Positions 1-9,946 of a stretch of 64,000 nt of DNA are shown piece after piece. Source of the stretch: Phoenix dactylifera (taxonomy: Eukaryota; Streptophyta; Magnoliopsida; Arecales; Arecaceae). Location: assembly GCF_009389715.1 (NCBI RefSeq), contig NC_052407.1, positions 7,164,475 to 7,228,474 on the forward strand, written 5' to 3'. A program made the position numbers and the translations under genes. Position 1 is the first letter of the stretch. Every line of letters begins with the position of its first letter. The notes under the pieces are model-generated. The model saw only the letters and a program-made list of their open reading frames with translations, ran no database searches and had not been told where the DNA came from.

Positions 1-2
1 TC

Positions 3-995
3 GTCGCCGACGCCCACCTCCTCCCCGCCAACGGCGTTGGCGAAAAGGCCGGCGACGCCATCAAAAGGTATCTATTGTCCGAGATGAGTCCGACGGCAAC
101 CATCGTTTTCGGGGGGACGAAGGTGGGGGTGCGGCCGTCGCCGGTGGTGGCGGCGTTCTCGTCGCGGGGGCCGAACGTGGTGACACCGGAGATCCTGAAG
201 CCGGACCTGATTGCCCCCGGGGTCAATATCCTCGCCGGGTGGACCGGCGCGGTGGGGCCCACGGGGCTGTCGGTGGACTCGCGGCGGGTGGAATTCAGCA
301 TCATCTCCGGGACCTCCATGTCGTGTCCCCACGTCAGCGGCCTTGCCGCCCTCCTCAAAGGTGCCCACCCGGACTGGAGCCCCGCCGCCATCCGCTCCGC
401 CCTCATGACCACCGCCTACGCCGATTACCCCGGCGGCAACGGCGGCCTCCTCGACGTCGCCACCGGCAAGGCCGCAACCCCCTTCGACTACGGCGCCGGC
501 CATGTCGACCCCCGGCGCGGCATGGACCCGGGCCTCGTCTACGACCTCACTGCCGACGACTACATCGACTTCCTCTGCGCCCTTAACTACACCTCCCTCC
601 AGATCGCCGCCGTCGCCAAAAGGACCAACTACACCTGTGACCGTAAAAGGACCTACGCGGTGTCAGGACTCAACTACCCGTCCTTCGCGGTGGCGTTCGA
701 GACGGCGAGCGGGGACCGCGTCGGCGTGGCTACGGTGAAGCACACGAGGACGATGACCAGCGTGGGGGGGCCTGGGACGTACAAGGCAACGGTGGCGACA
801 GCGGTGACCGGCGGAGAGGTGAAGGTGGCGGTGGAGCCGGCGGAGCTGAGCTTCACGAAGGTGGGGGAGAAGCAGAGCTACACGGTGAGCTTCTCGGCGC
901 CATCGTTGCCGTCGGGATCGTCGGGGTTCGGCCGCCTCGAGTGGTCCGATGGCAAGCACGTGGTCGCCAGCCCCATCGCGTTCACCTGGACTTGA
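3..995 (+). CDS. Subtilisin-like serine protease, C-terminal part (SBT1 type)
   Basis: This is the 3' part of a plant subtilase (peptidase family S8); the 5' part lies before the window. Frame 3 is open from the first codon and encodes 330 residues, ending in TGA at 993-995. The start codon, signal peptide, propeptide and the Asp and His of the triad are outside. The order seen is the end of the protease-associated insert (ADAHLLPANGVG), then AAFSSRGPN and LKPDLIAPGVNILAGW, then the catalytic serine motif GTSMSCPHVSG (Ser codon 315-317), then GAGHVDPRRGMDPGLVYD, and a C-terminal fibronectin III-like domain from about GLNYPSFAV to the end. Such enzymes are normally secreted to the cell wall and cleave wall or precursor proteins. 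No intron is seen, as is common in the SBT1 subfamily. The exact SBT number and substrate cannot be told from this fragment. Confidence 0.95.
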   Translation, partial: VADAHLLPANGVGEKAGDAIKRYLLSEMSPTATIVFGGTKVGVRPSPVVAAFSSRGPNVVTPEILKPDLIAPGVNILAGWTGAVGPTGLSVDSRRVEFSIISGTSMSCPHVSGLAALLKGAHPDWSPAAIRSALMTTAYADYPGGNGGLLDVATGKAATPFDYGAGHVDPRRGMDPGLVYDLTADDYIDFLCALNYTSLQIAAVAKRTNYTCDRKRTYAVSGLNYPSFAVAFETASGDRVGVATVKHTRTMTSVGGPGTYKATVATAVTGGEVKVAVEPAELSFTKVGEKQSYTVSFSAPSLPSGSSGFGRLEWSDGKHVVASPIAFTWT

Positions 996-1513
996 GATCG
1001 CATCATCGCAACGACCGACAAGAAATGGACGGTGATTGATGGGGTGGGGAGTGATTGCTTAGGTACGCCAGCAAGCCGGTGGACCACAGCGTCCTTGTTG
1101 CTGCTATTTTCAGATGGCAACGTGACAACTAAACGTTGCCGGTGCTTGCTTCCTTATTTACTTGCAAATTTGCGATTTTATTGCTGTTTTCCGCTAATTA
1201 AGCAGGATGGAGGGACAAGGAAATGAAAAATCAAGAAAAAAAAAAGCTTACTTGGGCAATTTGTATACTATTTATATACAAAATAGATGCAAGGTGCTGA
1301 GCTGGTTTGGGTCCCTAAAATATGGAAATCGAAGTAAAGGAGCTTAGTTTGTATGGTGGCTGTCTGTTGATTTGGTTAATGATGTTTATGGCATACCCAA
1401 CAACAACAGGAAAGTGTATCAATTTACTTCAACTGTAGCGATAATTAAATGTTAGGTGATGGGCCGGAAATGTAGCCATTGATTTGAAACTTAGTATGAA
1501 GGTTTATTTATGG

Positions 1514-1660
1514 TTAGAGGTGCAAATAAGTTGGGTCGGGTTTTGAGTGATTCCGACTCAATTTGGTTTCTTGTTCGAATTTTAATTTTGGATCCAGATT
1601 CAATCCAATAGATAAGTGAGTCAGATCGGATCCACGGTTATAAGTAAGAAAATACATTGA
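1514..1660 (+). repeat. Dispersed GGGTCGGGTTTTGAGTGA-type repeat fragment
   Basis: The text 'aggtgcaaataagttgggtcgggttttgagtgattccgactca' matches, with scattered changes, the start of the block at 29033 ('ggggcgcaaataggtctggttggaccagatcttgagtgaccccgaccc'). Plants carry abundant non-coding repeats of this 'gggtcgggt' style. This copy is partial and its ends are not resolved. Confidence 0.45.
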
Positions 1661-2204
1661 TTTTTAGAATCGAAACGGTTAGAAAGCTTGAGCACCAATA
1701 AGAAAATGCTCCTCTTGGTGCATCTTTAGTTCCCAATACATGATCATACTATCTAATGCTGATTATAATCTTCATTGTTTTGTGTTAGAGAACACAATTT
1801 TCGGATACAACTCCATATGTTATTAACACAGTTGTGATCCTACTATTTTATAACAAAGCCTTTTTATATACGCTTCTCTTCATGAATACATGTTCGAGGA
1901 TTTCTGCACTTGCTCATGTATGGTGCTGCTGCTGCAGGGTCTCGTAGCCTCGTTCCAGAATTTTAAATGATGAAAAGCTGCACCTTCTAAGCATTTAGAA
2001 AGTGGAGACTGTCCGTTACATTGCGTAGAATGCCTGAGCGTGAACCTCGGATCCGTTCAAAGTAGACGCATCACGCGTGGCGTGGTTGGACAATCCAGTG
2101 GAAGCTAAGGGCATGCCAACGAGAGTCCAGTACTCGTCCAATCTAACAGATATAAATATAAAATTTTTTTAAAAAAATTATAAATATTTTTTTAAATATC
2201 AAAT

Positions 2205-2480
2205 TTTGCATAACTATTTTTCTAAAATTGATATTCGCATTGATAACCTCGTAAAATACTTGTTTTGCTATTATATTATTTTTTTAACTTTATTTTTTCA
2301 CATGCATCCACATCATCTAACGTCATTAAAATAAATAATAAATATGGCTTTATTAATGATATTAAAAGAATTGTTATATTAGGGGCATTTGTGCAAAAAC
2401 AGTATTTTGTGAAGGTACAAAAATAAATTTAAATTTAAAGAGGGTATTTACGTAAATTTAAATTTTTAGAAGAATATTCA
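2205..2480 (-). repeat. AT-rich repeat related to the one at 39.3-39.6 kb
   Basis: The phrase 'cctcgtaaaatacttgttttgctatt' followed by a T-rich run and 'catgcatccacatcatctaacgtcatt' matches the reverse complement of 39440-39600 ('...gacgttgttagatagtatgggtgcatatgc...ggcaaaacaagtgttttacgag'). It is a diverged copy of the same element in the opposite orientation. No coding capacity is seen. Confidence 0.45.
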
Positions 2481-4039
2481 TGCAAAAAACCAAATTAAAA
2501 AATATATATAAAAACTTATTTTTATATAAATGTTCAAATTAAAATTTTATGAAAAGTAGAATTAAAATTTTATATAAAATTTAATATTTTATTTCTATAT
2601 GGGTTCTTATTAGAATTTTGAATTTTCTATATAAATTCATTACTAAATTAATTAAAATATAGTTTGTATTATTAAGATTTGAAAATATAAAATATTAAAT
2701 TATTTTTTTATTTTTTAATGTTGATAATTATCTACAGTATATGTGCCAAATAACATAAATTATCTGCCCGGGTGGGCGTTAACGTAAGAGTAAAGGTTGC
2801 CAAATAAAATGAATCGGGTCGCCGGTAACTACGGAGGGATCTCGGGTCACGTGACTCTTTTTTCTCTTTTTATAAAGCATGAGCAATATATGGCTAAAGA
2901 CAGAGAATGTAATTATAGTGGTTGGGCGGCTTTTCAGAAAGAACGCAGTTGCATGCTTTTGGGCAGCAGGCACGTGAAGTGGTTGGATCACTACGATAAG
3001 ATGCCTGCGATCAAAAGCACTAATTGGGTTTGCCTTTTGGCCTCCCGATTTCTCCGCCCACTGTAATTAATTCCCCACCCTCCAAAAGACCGCGTTATAA
3101 CAAAAAGTCCCCGTTGACTAGTCTTAAAATGTTCCGTCCAATATCTCCACCAAGTTTAATTCCCGGTCCCTGAGCCCCTTTTATTTTTTCAAAAAAATGC
3201 CGAAAATATCCCTGCCCCTCTTAATCTCCTATTCCAAGAAGAAGAAGGAGGAGGAGGAGGAGGAGGTACGGACCAGTTGACCATGGTCCATCCCTGCCCA
3301 AGCTCCCTCCCGCGGCCGCGACCGGCCCCGGCTCGCCCCCTCCCCCTCCGAGCCCCCTCCCACGGCCTCGCCCCCTCCCGAGCCCCCTCCCACGGCCTGC
3401 CCCTGCCCGAGCTCCCTCCCACAGCCGCCGCCCGCCTCGGCTAGCCCCCTCCCACGGCCGCGCCGCTAGGAATGCCCCCGCCCCCGCCCCTTCACGAGCC
3501 CCCTCCTGTGGCCATCGCCGGCCACGACTCGTCCTCCTCCCGCGTCCGCCGCGGCTTGGCCCATTTCTGGAGCCGCCGACCTCGCGGGAGGAGAGGCGTT
3601 CTCCACTGGCCAGCAGCGGCCGCCACCACCGACGGCCACGCCCCCTCACGCGGCTCCCTCTAACGGCCGCCACGGCCCGGCCCCCTTCCGGCATCGCCGG
3701 CTTATGGGAGGAGAAGAAAGAAGAAGAAGGGAAGAAGAGAAGAAAAAGAAAAAAAAAAGGAAAGGAAAGAAAAAGAAGAAAAAAAAAGAAAGAAATATAT
3801 ATATATATAAATGAACGAATAAATAAATAATATATTTTAATAAAATAAAATAATTATAAAATAAATAAATAAATAAAGCCACCACGGTCAAGCCCTCTCC
3901 TGCGGCCCCCTTCCGGCGCCTCCAGCTCGCGGGAGGAGAAGAAAGAAGAAGAAAAGAAGAAGAGAAGCAAAAAAAGAAAAAAAGAAGAAAAGGAAAGAAA
4001 AAGAAAAAAAAGAAAAAAAAAGAAGAAAAGAAAAAAAAA

Positions 4040-6190
4040 GATTTAAGTGTATGCAAAGAAGACTTAATTGTGTATAGAGAACACTTAACTGTGTGATCTA
4101 CATAGTTAAGTGTTCTCTGTACATAATTAAGTTTTCTCTACACACTTAAATATATGATGCATAGAATACTTAACTGTATGCAGAGAAGATTTAAGTGTGT
4201 GCAGAGAAGACTTAATTGTGTACATAAAATATTTAACTTAACTATATGATGTATAGAATACTGAACTATGTTGAGAAAAGATTTAAGTGTGTGTAGAGAA
4301 GAGTTAACTGTGTGTATGTGCAGAGAAGGGAAAGAAAAAGAAAAAGAAAAAGAAAAGAAAAAGAAGAGAAGGAACGAAAAAGAAAAAGAAAGAAAGGGAA
4401 AGAAAAAAAAGGAAAGAAAAAGAAAAAAAAGGAAAGAAAAAGAAGGAAAGAAAGAAAAAGAAAGAAAATGAAAGAAAAAGAAGAAAAGGAAAAGAAAAGA
4501 AAAGAAAAAAAAGAAGAAGAAAAAGGAAAGAAAAAGAAAACAAGGAAAGAAAAAGAAAAAAAGGGAAAGAAAAAGAAGAATAGGAAAAGAAAAAGGAAGA
4601 AAAGGAAAGAAAAAGAAGAAAAAGAAAAAAAGAAGAAGAAGAAAAAGGAAAGAAAAAGAAGAGAAGGAAAGAAAAAGAAAAAAAAGGGAAAGAAAAGAAG
4701 AAAAGGAAAGAAAAAGAAGAAAAGGAAAAAAAAAAGAAGAAAAGGAAAAAAAAGAAGAAAAAGAAAGAAAAAGAAGAAAAAGAAAGAAAAAGAGTACTTA
4801 ACTGTGTGATGCATAAAACACTTAACTGTGTACAAAGAAGATTTAAGTGTGTGTAGAAAAAATTTAATTGTGTATAGAGAATACTTAACTTAACTGTGTG
4901 ATGCATAAAATACTTAACTATGTGCAGAGAAAATTTAAGTGTATGCAGAGAAGATTTAATTGTGTACAGAAAAACTTAACTGTGTGGTGCACACAGTTAA
5001 GTTTATCTGTACACAATTAAGTATTCTCTACACATACTTAACTATGTGATGGAGAGAACACTTAACTGTGTACAAAGAAGAAAAAAGAAGAAAAGAAAAG
5101 AAATAGAAGAAGAAAAAGGAAAGAAAAAGAAAAAAAAGGAAAGAAAAAGAAAAAAGGGAAAGAAAAAGAAGAAAAGAAAAGAAAAAGAAGAAAAAGGAAA
5201 GAAAAAGAAGAAAAGAAAAGAAAAAGAAGAAAAGGAAAAAAAGAAAAAAAGAAAAGAAAAAAGAGAAAGAAAAAGGAAATAAAAAGAAGAAAAAGGAAAG
5301 AAAAAGAAGAGAAGGAAAGAAAAAGAACACTTAACTCTGTGATGCACGCAGTTAAGTATTTTCTGTACACAATTAAGTATGTGCAAAGAACATTTTTAAG
5401 TGTGTGCAAAGAAGACTTAATTGTATGCAGAGAATATTTAACTTAACTGTGTGATGTATAGAACATTTAACTGTGTGCAGAGAAGATTTAAGTGTATGCA
5501 GAGAAGACTTAATTGTGTACAGAGAATACATAACTATGTCCAGAGAAGATTTAAGTGTGTGCAGAGAAGACTTAATTATGTACAGAAAATACTTAACTTA
5601 ATTGTGTGATGCATAGAACACTTAACTGTGCGCAGAAAAGAATTAATTGTCTACAAGAAACACTTAACTGTGTGATGCACGCAGTTAAGGATTCTCTGTA
5701 CACAATTAAGTTTTTTCTGCACATACTTAACTATGTAATGCAAAAAATACTTAATTGTGTGCCGGGAAGGAAAGAAAAAGAAAAAAAAAAAGAAAAAAGG
5801 AAAGAAAAAGCAAATAAGGAAAGAAAAAGAAGAATAGGAGAAAAGGAAAGAAAAAGAAAAAAAGGAAGGAAAGGGAAAAAAAGGAAAGAAGAAGAAGAAG
5901 ATAAAAGAAAAAGGAAGAAAAGGGAAAAAAAGAAGAAAAAGAAAAGAAAAGGAAGAAAAAAAAAAAGAAAAAAAGAAAAGAAAAGAAGAAGAAAAAGGAA
6001 AGAAAACAAAGAGAAGAAAAGAAAAAGAACACTTAACTGTATGATGCATATAACACTTAACTGTGTGCAGAGAAGATTTAAGTGCGTGCAAAAAAGACTT
6101 AATTGTGTACAGATAATACTTAACTTAACTATGTGATGTATAGAATACTTAACTATATGCAGAGAAGATTTAAGTGCGTGCAAAGAAGCT
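4040..6190. repeat. 21-bp tandem array in both orientations, alternating with polypurine blocks
   Basis: A degenerate 21-bp unit of the form GACTTAATTGTGTRCAGAGAA recurs head to tail, for example five successive units at about 5484-5590. Several units are inverted, making palindromes such as ACTTAACTGTGTG...CACACAGTTAAGT near 4975-5000 and 5330-5355. Array blocks lie near 4040-4325, 4795-5080, 5326-5764 and 6028-6190. Between them are almost pure purine runs on the plus strand built from GGAAAGAAAAAGAAG (about 4326-4795, 5080-5325 and 5764-6028). No coding content is supported. Confidence 0.8.
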
Positions 6191-6424
6191 TGGCACATAG
6201 GTAATATACCATAGCACATATTTAAATAAGCTTGGCACACAGTTAGTCAATGTTTGAACACTTAATCTAGCCTGACACATAGTTAAATCTTCTCGGCACA
6301 CAGTTAAGTAGGATTTAACTGTGTGCTAGGCTGGATTAAGTGTTCAAACATTTACTAACTGTATGCTAAGCTTATTTAAATATGTGTCATACTATATTAT
6401 ATGTGTACCAAACTTACTAACCTA
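6187..6424. repeat. Central hairpin, about 110-bp imperfect inverted repeat
   Basis: The left arm runs from 'ggcacataggtaatat' through 'aaataagcttggcac', 'gtttgaacacttaatc' and 'agttaaatc'. It is matched in reverse complement by the right arm, 'gatttaactgtgtgct', 'ggattaagtgttcaaac', 'gctaagcttattt' and 'atatgtgtacc'. Over the inner 66 bases about 60 pair. The turn lies near 6300-6308. It sits where the flanking tracts switch from purine-rich to pyrimidine-rich, so it is the symmetry centre of the whole foldback structure. Confidence 0.85.
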
Positions 6425-8019
6425 ACTGTCACTCACTAATCATTTTTCTTTTTCTTCATTTTTCTTTTCTTTTTTTCTTTTTCTTTCCTTCTCTTCTTTT
6501 TCTTTCCTTTTTCTTTTTTTTTCTTTTCTTCTTTTTCTTTCTTTTTCTTCCTTTTCTTTCCTTTTCTTTCTTTCTTTTCTTTTCTTTTTTCTTCTATTCT
6601 TCTCCTCCCTTCTTATTTATTTATTTTTATTTTATTTCATTGAAATATATTTAGTTATTATCTTAATTATTTATTTATTTCTTTATTCATTCATTCATAG
6701 ATATAATTATTTATACATTTATTTATTTATTTATTTATTTATTTTCTTCTTTTCTTCCTTTTTCTTCTTTTTTTTCTTTTCTTTTTTCTTCTCTTCCTCT
6801 CCTCCCTTCTTATTTATTTATTTATTAGTTTATTTCATTGAGATATATTTAGTTATTATCTTAATTATTTATTTTTTTATTCGTTCATCGTAAATATATA
6901 TTTATTTATTTATTTATTTCTTCTTTTCTCTCTTTTTTTTCTTTCCTTCTTTTTCTTTCCTTTTTTTCTTCTTTTTCTTTTCTTTTTTCTTCTCTTCTTT
7001 CCGAAGCTTCTTCTTCTTTCTTCCTTCTCCTTCCCTCCTTTCTTCTCCTCCCGCGAGGCCGGTGACGCCGGAAGAGTGCTGGTCGTTATTTATTTATTTA
7101 GTTATTTATTTTATTTATTATTTTATTTTATTGAAATATATTTATTTATTTATTTATTTATTCGTTCATTCATATATATATATACATTTATTTATTTATT
7201 TTTCTTTTCTTTTTTCTTTCTTTTTCTTTCCTTTCCTTTTCTTTTCTTTTTTTTCTTTTCTTTTTTCTTCTCTTCTTCCCGATGCCTCTTCTTCTTTCTT
7301 CTTTCTTCTCCTCCTCCCACGAGGCTGGCGGTGCCGGAAGAGTGCCGAGGCCGGTGGTGGCTCGGCGACGTGGCCGGTGGAGTACGGCCGAGATCCTTTC
7401 TTCTCCGGATTCTCTCGCGGGCGGCGACGGTGGGGAAGAAGCACGGGTGGAGGTCGAGGGCAAGGGAGGCGGCGGCGGAGAGGGAGTCGCATTTAGCCTG
7501 GAGATCGGAGCCGATGATGCGGAAATGGAACGGGCACACGCGGACCTTACGGGATGGCTTGGAAGGAATAGGATTCAAAACAGGGGAAGAAAAAGGGGAA
7601 ATGAAGATGAAGGAGGTGAAGGGCATTATGGTCTTTTTATTAAAATTTATTATGCATTGGAAATGGGTATGGACCGGTTGTTAAAGTTATGTTCAATAGG
7701 GATTAAACATTACAGTCCGGTCAAAGAATGGACCGGACATTAGTTTCCCTTTTTTTTTTTTATTTTCTTGTTCCTTTTGATAGGACGGCAGAGTCAGCTG
7801 CCGTCGAATAGAGCTCGACAGGGCAATGGGCGTGACGTGAAGACGGATTGGACGTCTGCAGCCGTTCATTCTGCCTACAAGAATGCAAGTTTTTTTTTTT
7901 TTTTCTCTTTGGTAGATCACACCAAATGAATATAAATAGGAAGCCCCCACTCCGAGCTTCCTCGAGCTCAACTTTAACGAATTAGTGTTGGATGAAAGTA
8001 CACACGACAGGATAGACTT

Positions 8020-8512
8020 TGTTATACGGAACTCTCATTTTAGGATAGTGGCAGCAAACCGTTGCCAGTTGTTCGATGCATCAGTTCCAAGGACGGAGTT
8101 GCGAGCTGCCTGGGCAGATCTTTGCCATGCGCGGTAGATGCTGCGGACCAGTTCGATCATTCTAAAGGGCGATTCGGCTACGGTTATTGGGTGGATTTGG
8201 AGGGGACCGAGTGGTGAGAGCATAGACCACCCTCTGATCCAGGACATTGGGATGATGGTGAGGGATGGTGTGGTCTTTGAGGTGAAGCATGTATTCAGAA
8301 AATCTAACAGGACGGCTGACTGGGTGGCTGCCTACGCGGCCCACCACTCAGGATATGCCCTGTGGTCAGAAGAGAGGGAGCTGCCACTGGCACTCCACGA
8401 GCTTATGTATTTTGATTTTCTTGAGTATATTCGTACATGCGTTGCACGAAGAACTCGTCAAAAAAAGAAAAAAAAAAATAAGTACAGATGGAAAAAAAAA
8501 AAAAAACTATCT
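8020..8512 (+). pseudogene. LINE retrotransposon 3' end: RNase H-like domain and A-rich tail
   Basis: Conceptual translation gives FVIRNSHFRIVAANRCQLFD, then RTELRAAWADLCHAR, a TAG stop (just before the ATG at 8138), then ILKGDSATVIGWIW, VFEVKHVFRKSNRTADWVA and YAAHHSGYALW. The pattern (a GDSATVIGW strand and a late RxxNRxADWVA helix) is that of the RNase H-like domain found at the end of plant LINE polyproteins. The in-frame stop and lack of the upstream reverse transcriptase mark it as a dead, 5'-truncated copy. A-rich sequence at about 8459-8508 is consistent with a degraded poly(A) tail. The orientation is plus. Confidence 0.8.
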
Positions 8513-8754
8513 AAACGGATAACGTCCGCCTAATTTGACGCGTAGTTTCATATATAGCATTTATGCAAGCTATTAAAATTATTTACAATACGACTATTAA
8601 AAAATCGATAATAAGAATATAAAGGACATAAAACTCACCAACAACCTCACTTATTAGAATAGCATTTAAGGTCAAATTTAATAGTAGTATCGGCAATAGA
8701 GTCGAAAAAAGAGGAGTGAGTTTTATGATCATGGTCCGAATTCTCAACTTATAA

Positions 8755-9080
8755 CGGCTGCTGGTGGAATACAATTTTTTGATGCATCTAGAGCAAAATT
8801 GAGGATTGCCTAATAAAGGATTCGATATGCTACTTCTTTTTAAAAGCCAAATATATTCTACTTAAAGGCGATTTAGCTATGGTGGTAGGAACATCTTCTA
8901 TTATTTGACATCTGAAAACTAGTAGAAAATTGTATTTTATTTGTTGCAAGTCATGTCTATAAGTAGTGAACCCGAGTAGCAGATTGGGTGGTCTATAATC
9001 ATATATTCTATGGGCAGCATATGTATTCGTACTAGGCAGGCATGAGATACTAGTTTTATCTAAAAAGAAGAAAAAAAAGG
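8755..9080 (+). pseudogene. Second, older LINE RNase H-like fragment
   Basis: Broken frames give FFDASRAKLRIA, then LLKGDLAMVVGT (compare ILKGDSATVIGW in the copy just upstream), then TRVADWVVYNHIFYGQHMYS (compare NRTADWVAAYAAHHSGYALW), followed by the A-rich 'aaaaagaagaaaaaaaagg' at about 9062-9080. Stops and frameshifts separate the pieces. It is a more decayed relative of the upstream fragment in the same orientation, not a tandem copy of recent origin. Confidence 0.65.
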
Positions 9081-9616
9081 ATGGATCTCATCTCATATAT
9101 ATACTTTTTTTATTTGTTTTAGTTAAGGAGAAAGATGTCATGGAAATCAACTTCATCTGCTCTACTGTTATTATTTCACCTAGTTGAAGGCTTCCAATTT
9201 TTAACGGTCTTGTCGCCATAAGTTTCCACATGTCTGTCTCTAAATGTTGAAGAATATTATTGGGATTTGGGAGGCCTTTCTTTTTTGGCAAAGGGAAATC
9301 TTGATATCATCCAGTTTCCTCTCGTGCTAGCCCGGTTTACCTTGGATGGCAACGCAATCAACATGGTGGACCTGCGGTGGAGAAGCAGCACCGGAGACGT
9401 AGACTGCGCCCTCACGGTGCAGTGCGGTCCGCACGGTCCGTAGACCGCCATCGACCAAATTGGCAATGATATTTACTGCCATGCTAACGATTATCTATTG
9501 TTTTTTTTTAAGTACATCGGCGGCTCACATTAGTCTCCTGTGAGCATTGCCATCAGAGTCAAGAAATAAAATACTCTACGAAGATGGAAGAACAGATACA
9601 AAGTGGGGCAAGGCTC

Positions 9617-9753
9617 CACGATGTGCCCCTGAGATCGTCGAGCAAGGCTCCTGTTCAAAGCATTGCCTTTGGTATCCTAAAGAGGAAATTTTTTTTGTTT
9701 AGCACCGGCGGCCTAAAGCTGGGCTTTCACGATGTGCCCCTGAGATCGTCGAG
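9617..9753 (+). repeat. Exact 26-bp direct repeat, 111 bp apart, upstream of the methyltransferase gene
   Basis: The 26 bases beginning CACGATGTGCCCCTGAGATC occur at 9617-9642 and again at 9728-9753 without a mismatch. They lie 195-330 bp before the start codon of the next gene. They could be a duplicated promoter segment or the scar of a small insertion. Confidence 0.8.
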
Positions 9754-9946
9754 TAGGCCGGCCCACAATTGGAAGACGCCGGGCCAGCCCGGTCTAGAAG
9801 TAGATCCAGGCCGGCATCCCGGTTGAACAGTCCCGGTCCCCCTCCTACGCCGCCCTAAAACTGCAATCCCGCCTGGCCGCCTCTCTCTCTCTCTCTCTCC
9901 CCCCCTCCCTCGCTCCTGTCATCGAACTCGAGACCGCACGCAAAGA

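Larger units (their letters stand above)
996..3100. other. Intergenic, AT-rich, repeat debris
   Basis: This stretch holds the presumed 3' UTR of the protease gene, then AT-rich sequence with no convincing gene. Short open frames near 1032, 2779 and 2797 have no recognisable domain. Two repeat fragments are listed separately. Confidence 0.6.
3190..7745. mobile_element. Large foldback (inverted-repeat) structure, candidate non-autonomous DNA element
   Basis: The left and right halves mirror each other. On the left the order is GC-rich 'cccccttccggc...gggaggagaagaaag', a polypurine run, then AT-rich 'aaatgaacgaataaataaata...ttaataaaataaaat' (3690-3880), repeated once near 3900-3960. On the right the reverse complement of this order appears at 7035-7330 and, more degraded, at 6600-6900. 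The middle is filled by purine blocks and a 21-bp array around a hairpin (6187-6424). The extreme ends near 3120-3240 and 7600-7745 resemble each other only weakly, so the borders are approximate. Nothing in it looks like a transposase; the long Lys/Glu- or Phe/Ser-rich open frames come from (GAAA)n or (TTTC)n sequence. Confidence 0.5.

Noticed and set aside
72..959. Antisense and shifted frames over the protease
   Set aside because: They are shadows of the GC-rich coding strand; only frame 3 gives subtilase motifs.
3646..7500. Many long open frames rich in Lys/Glu/Arg or Phe/Ser/Leu on both strands
   Set aside because: They follow (GAAA)n and (TTTC)n low-complexity DNA, overlap in several frames, and have no domain. 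Absence of stops is a by-product of base composition.
9257..9466. Possible gene relic (plus-strand translation with FTLDGNAINMVDLRWRSS and ALTVQCGPHGP)
   Set aside because: It looks protein-like over about 50 codons but I do not recognise the family, and there is no start or neighbouring exon. Too weak to list as a gene.
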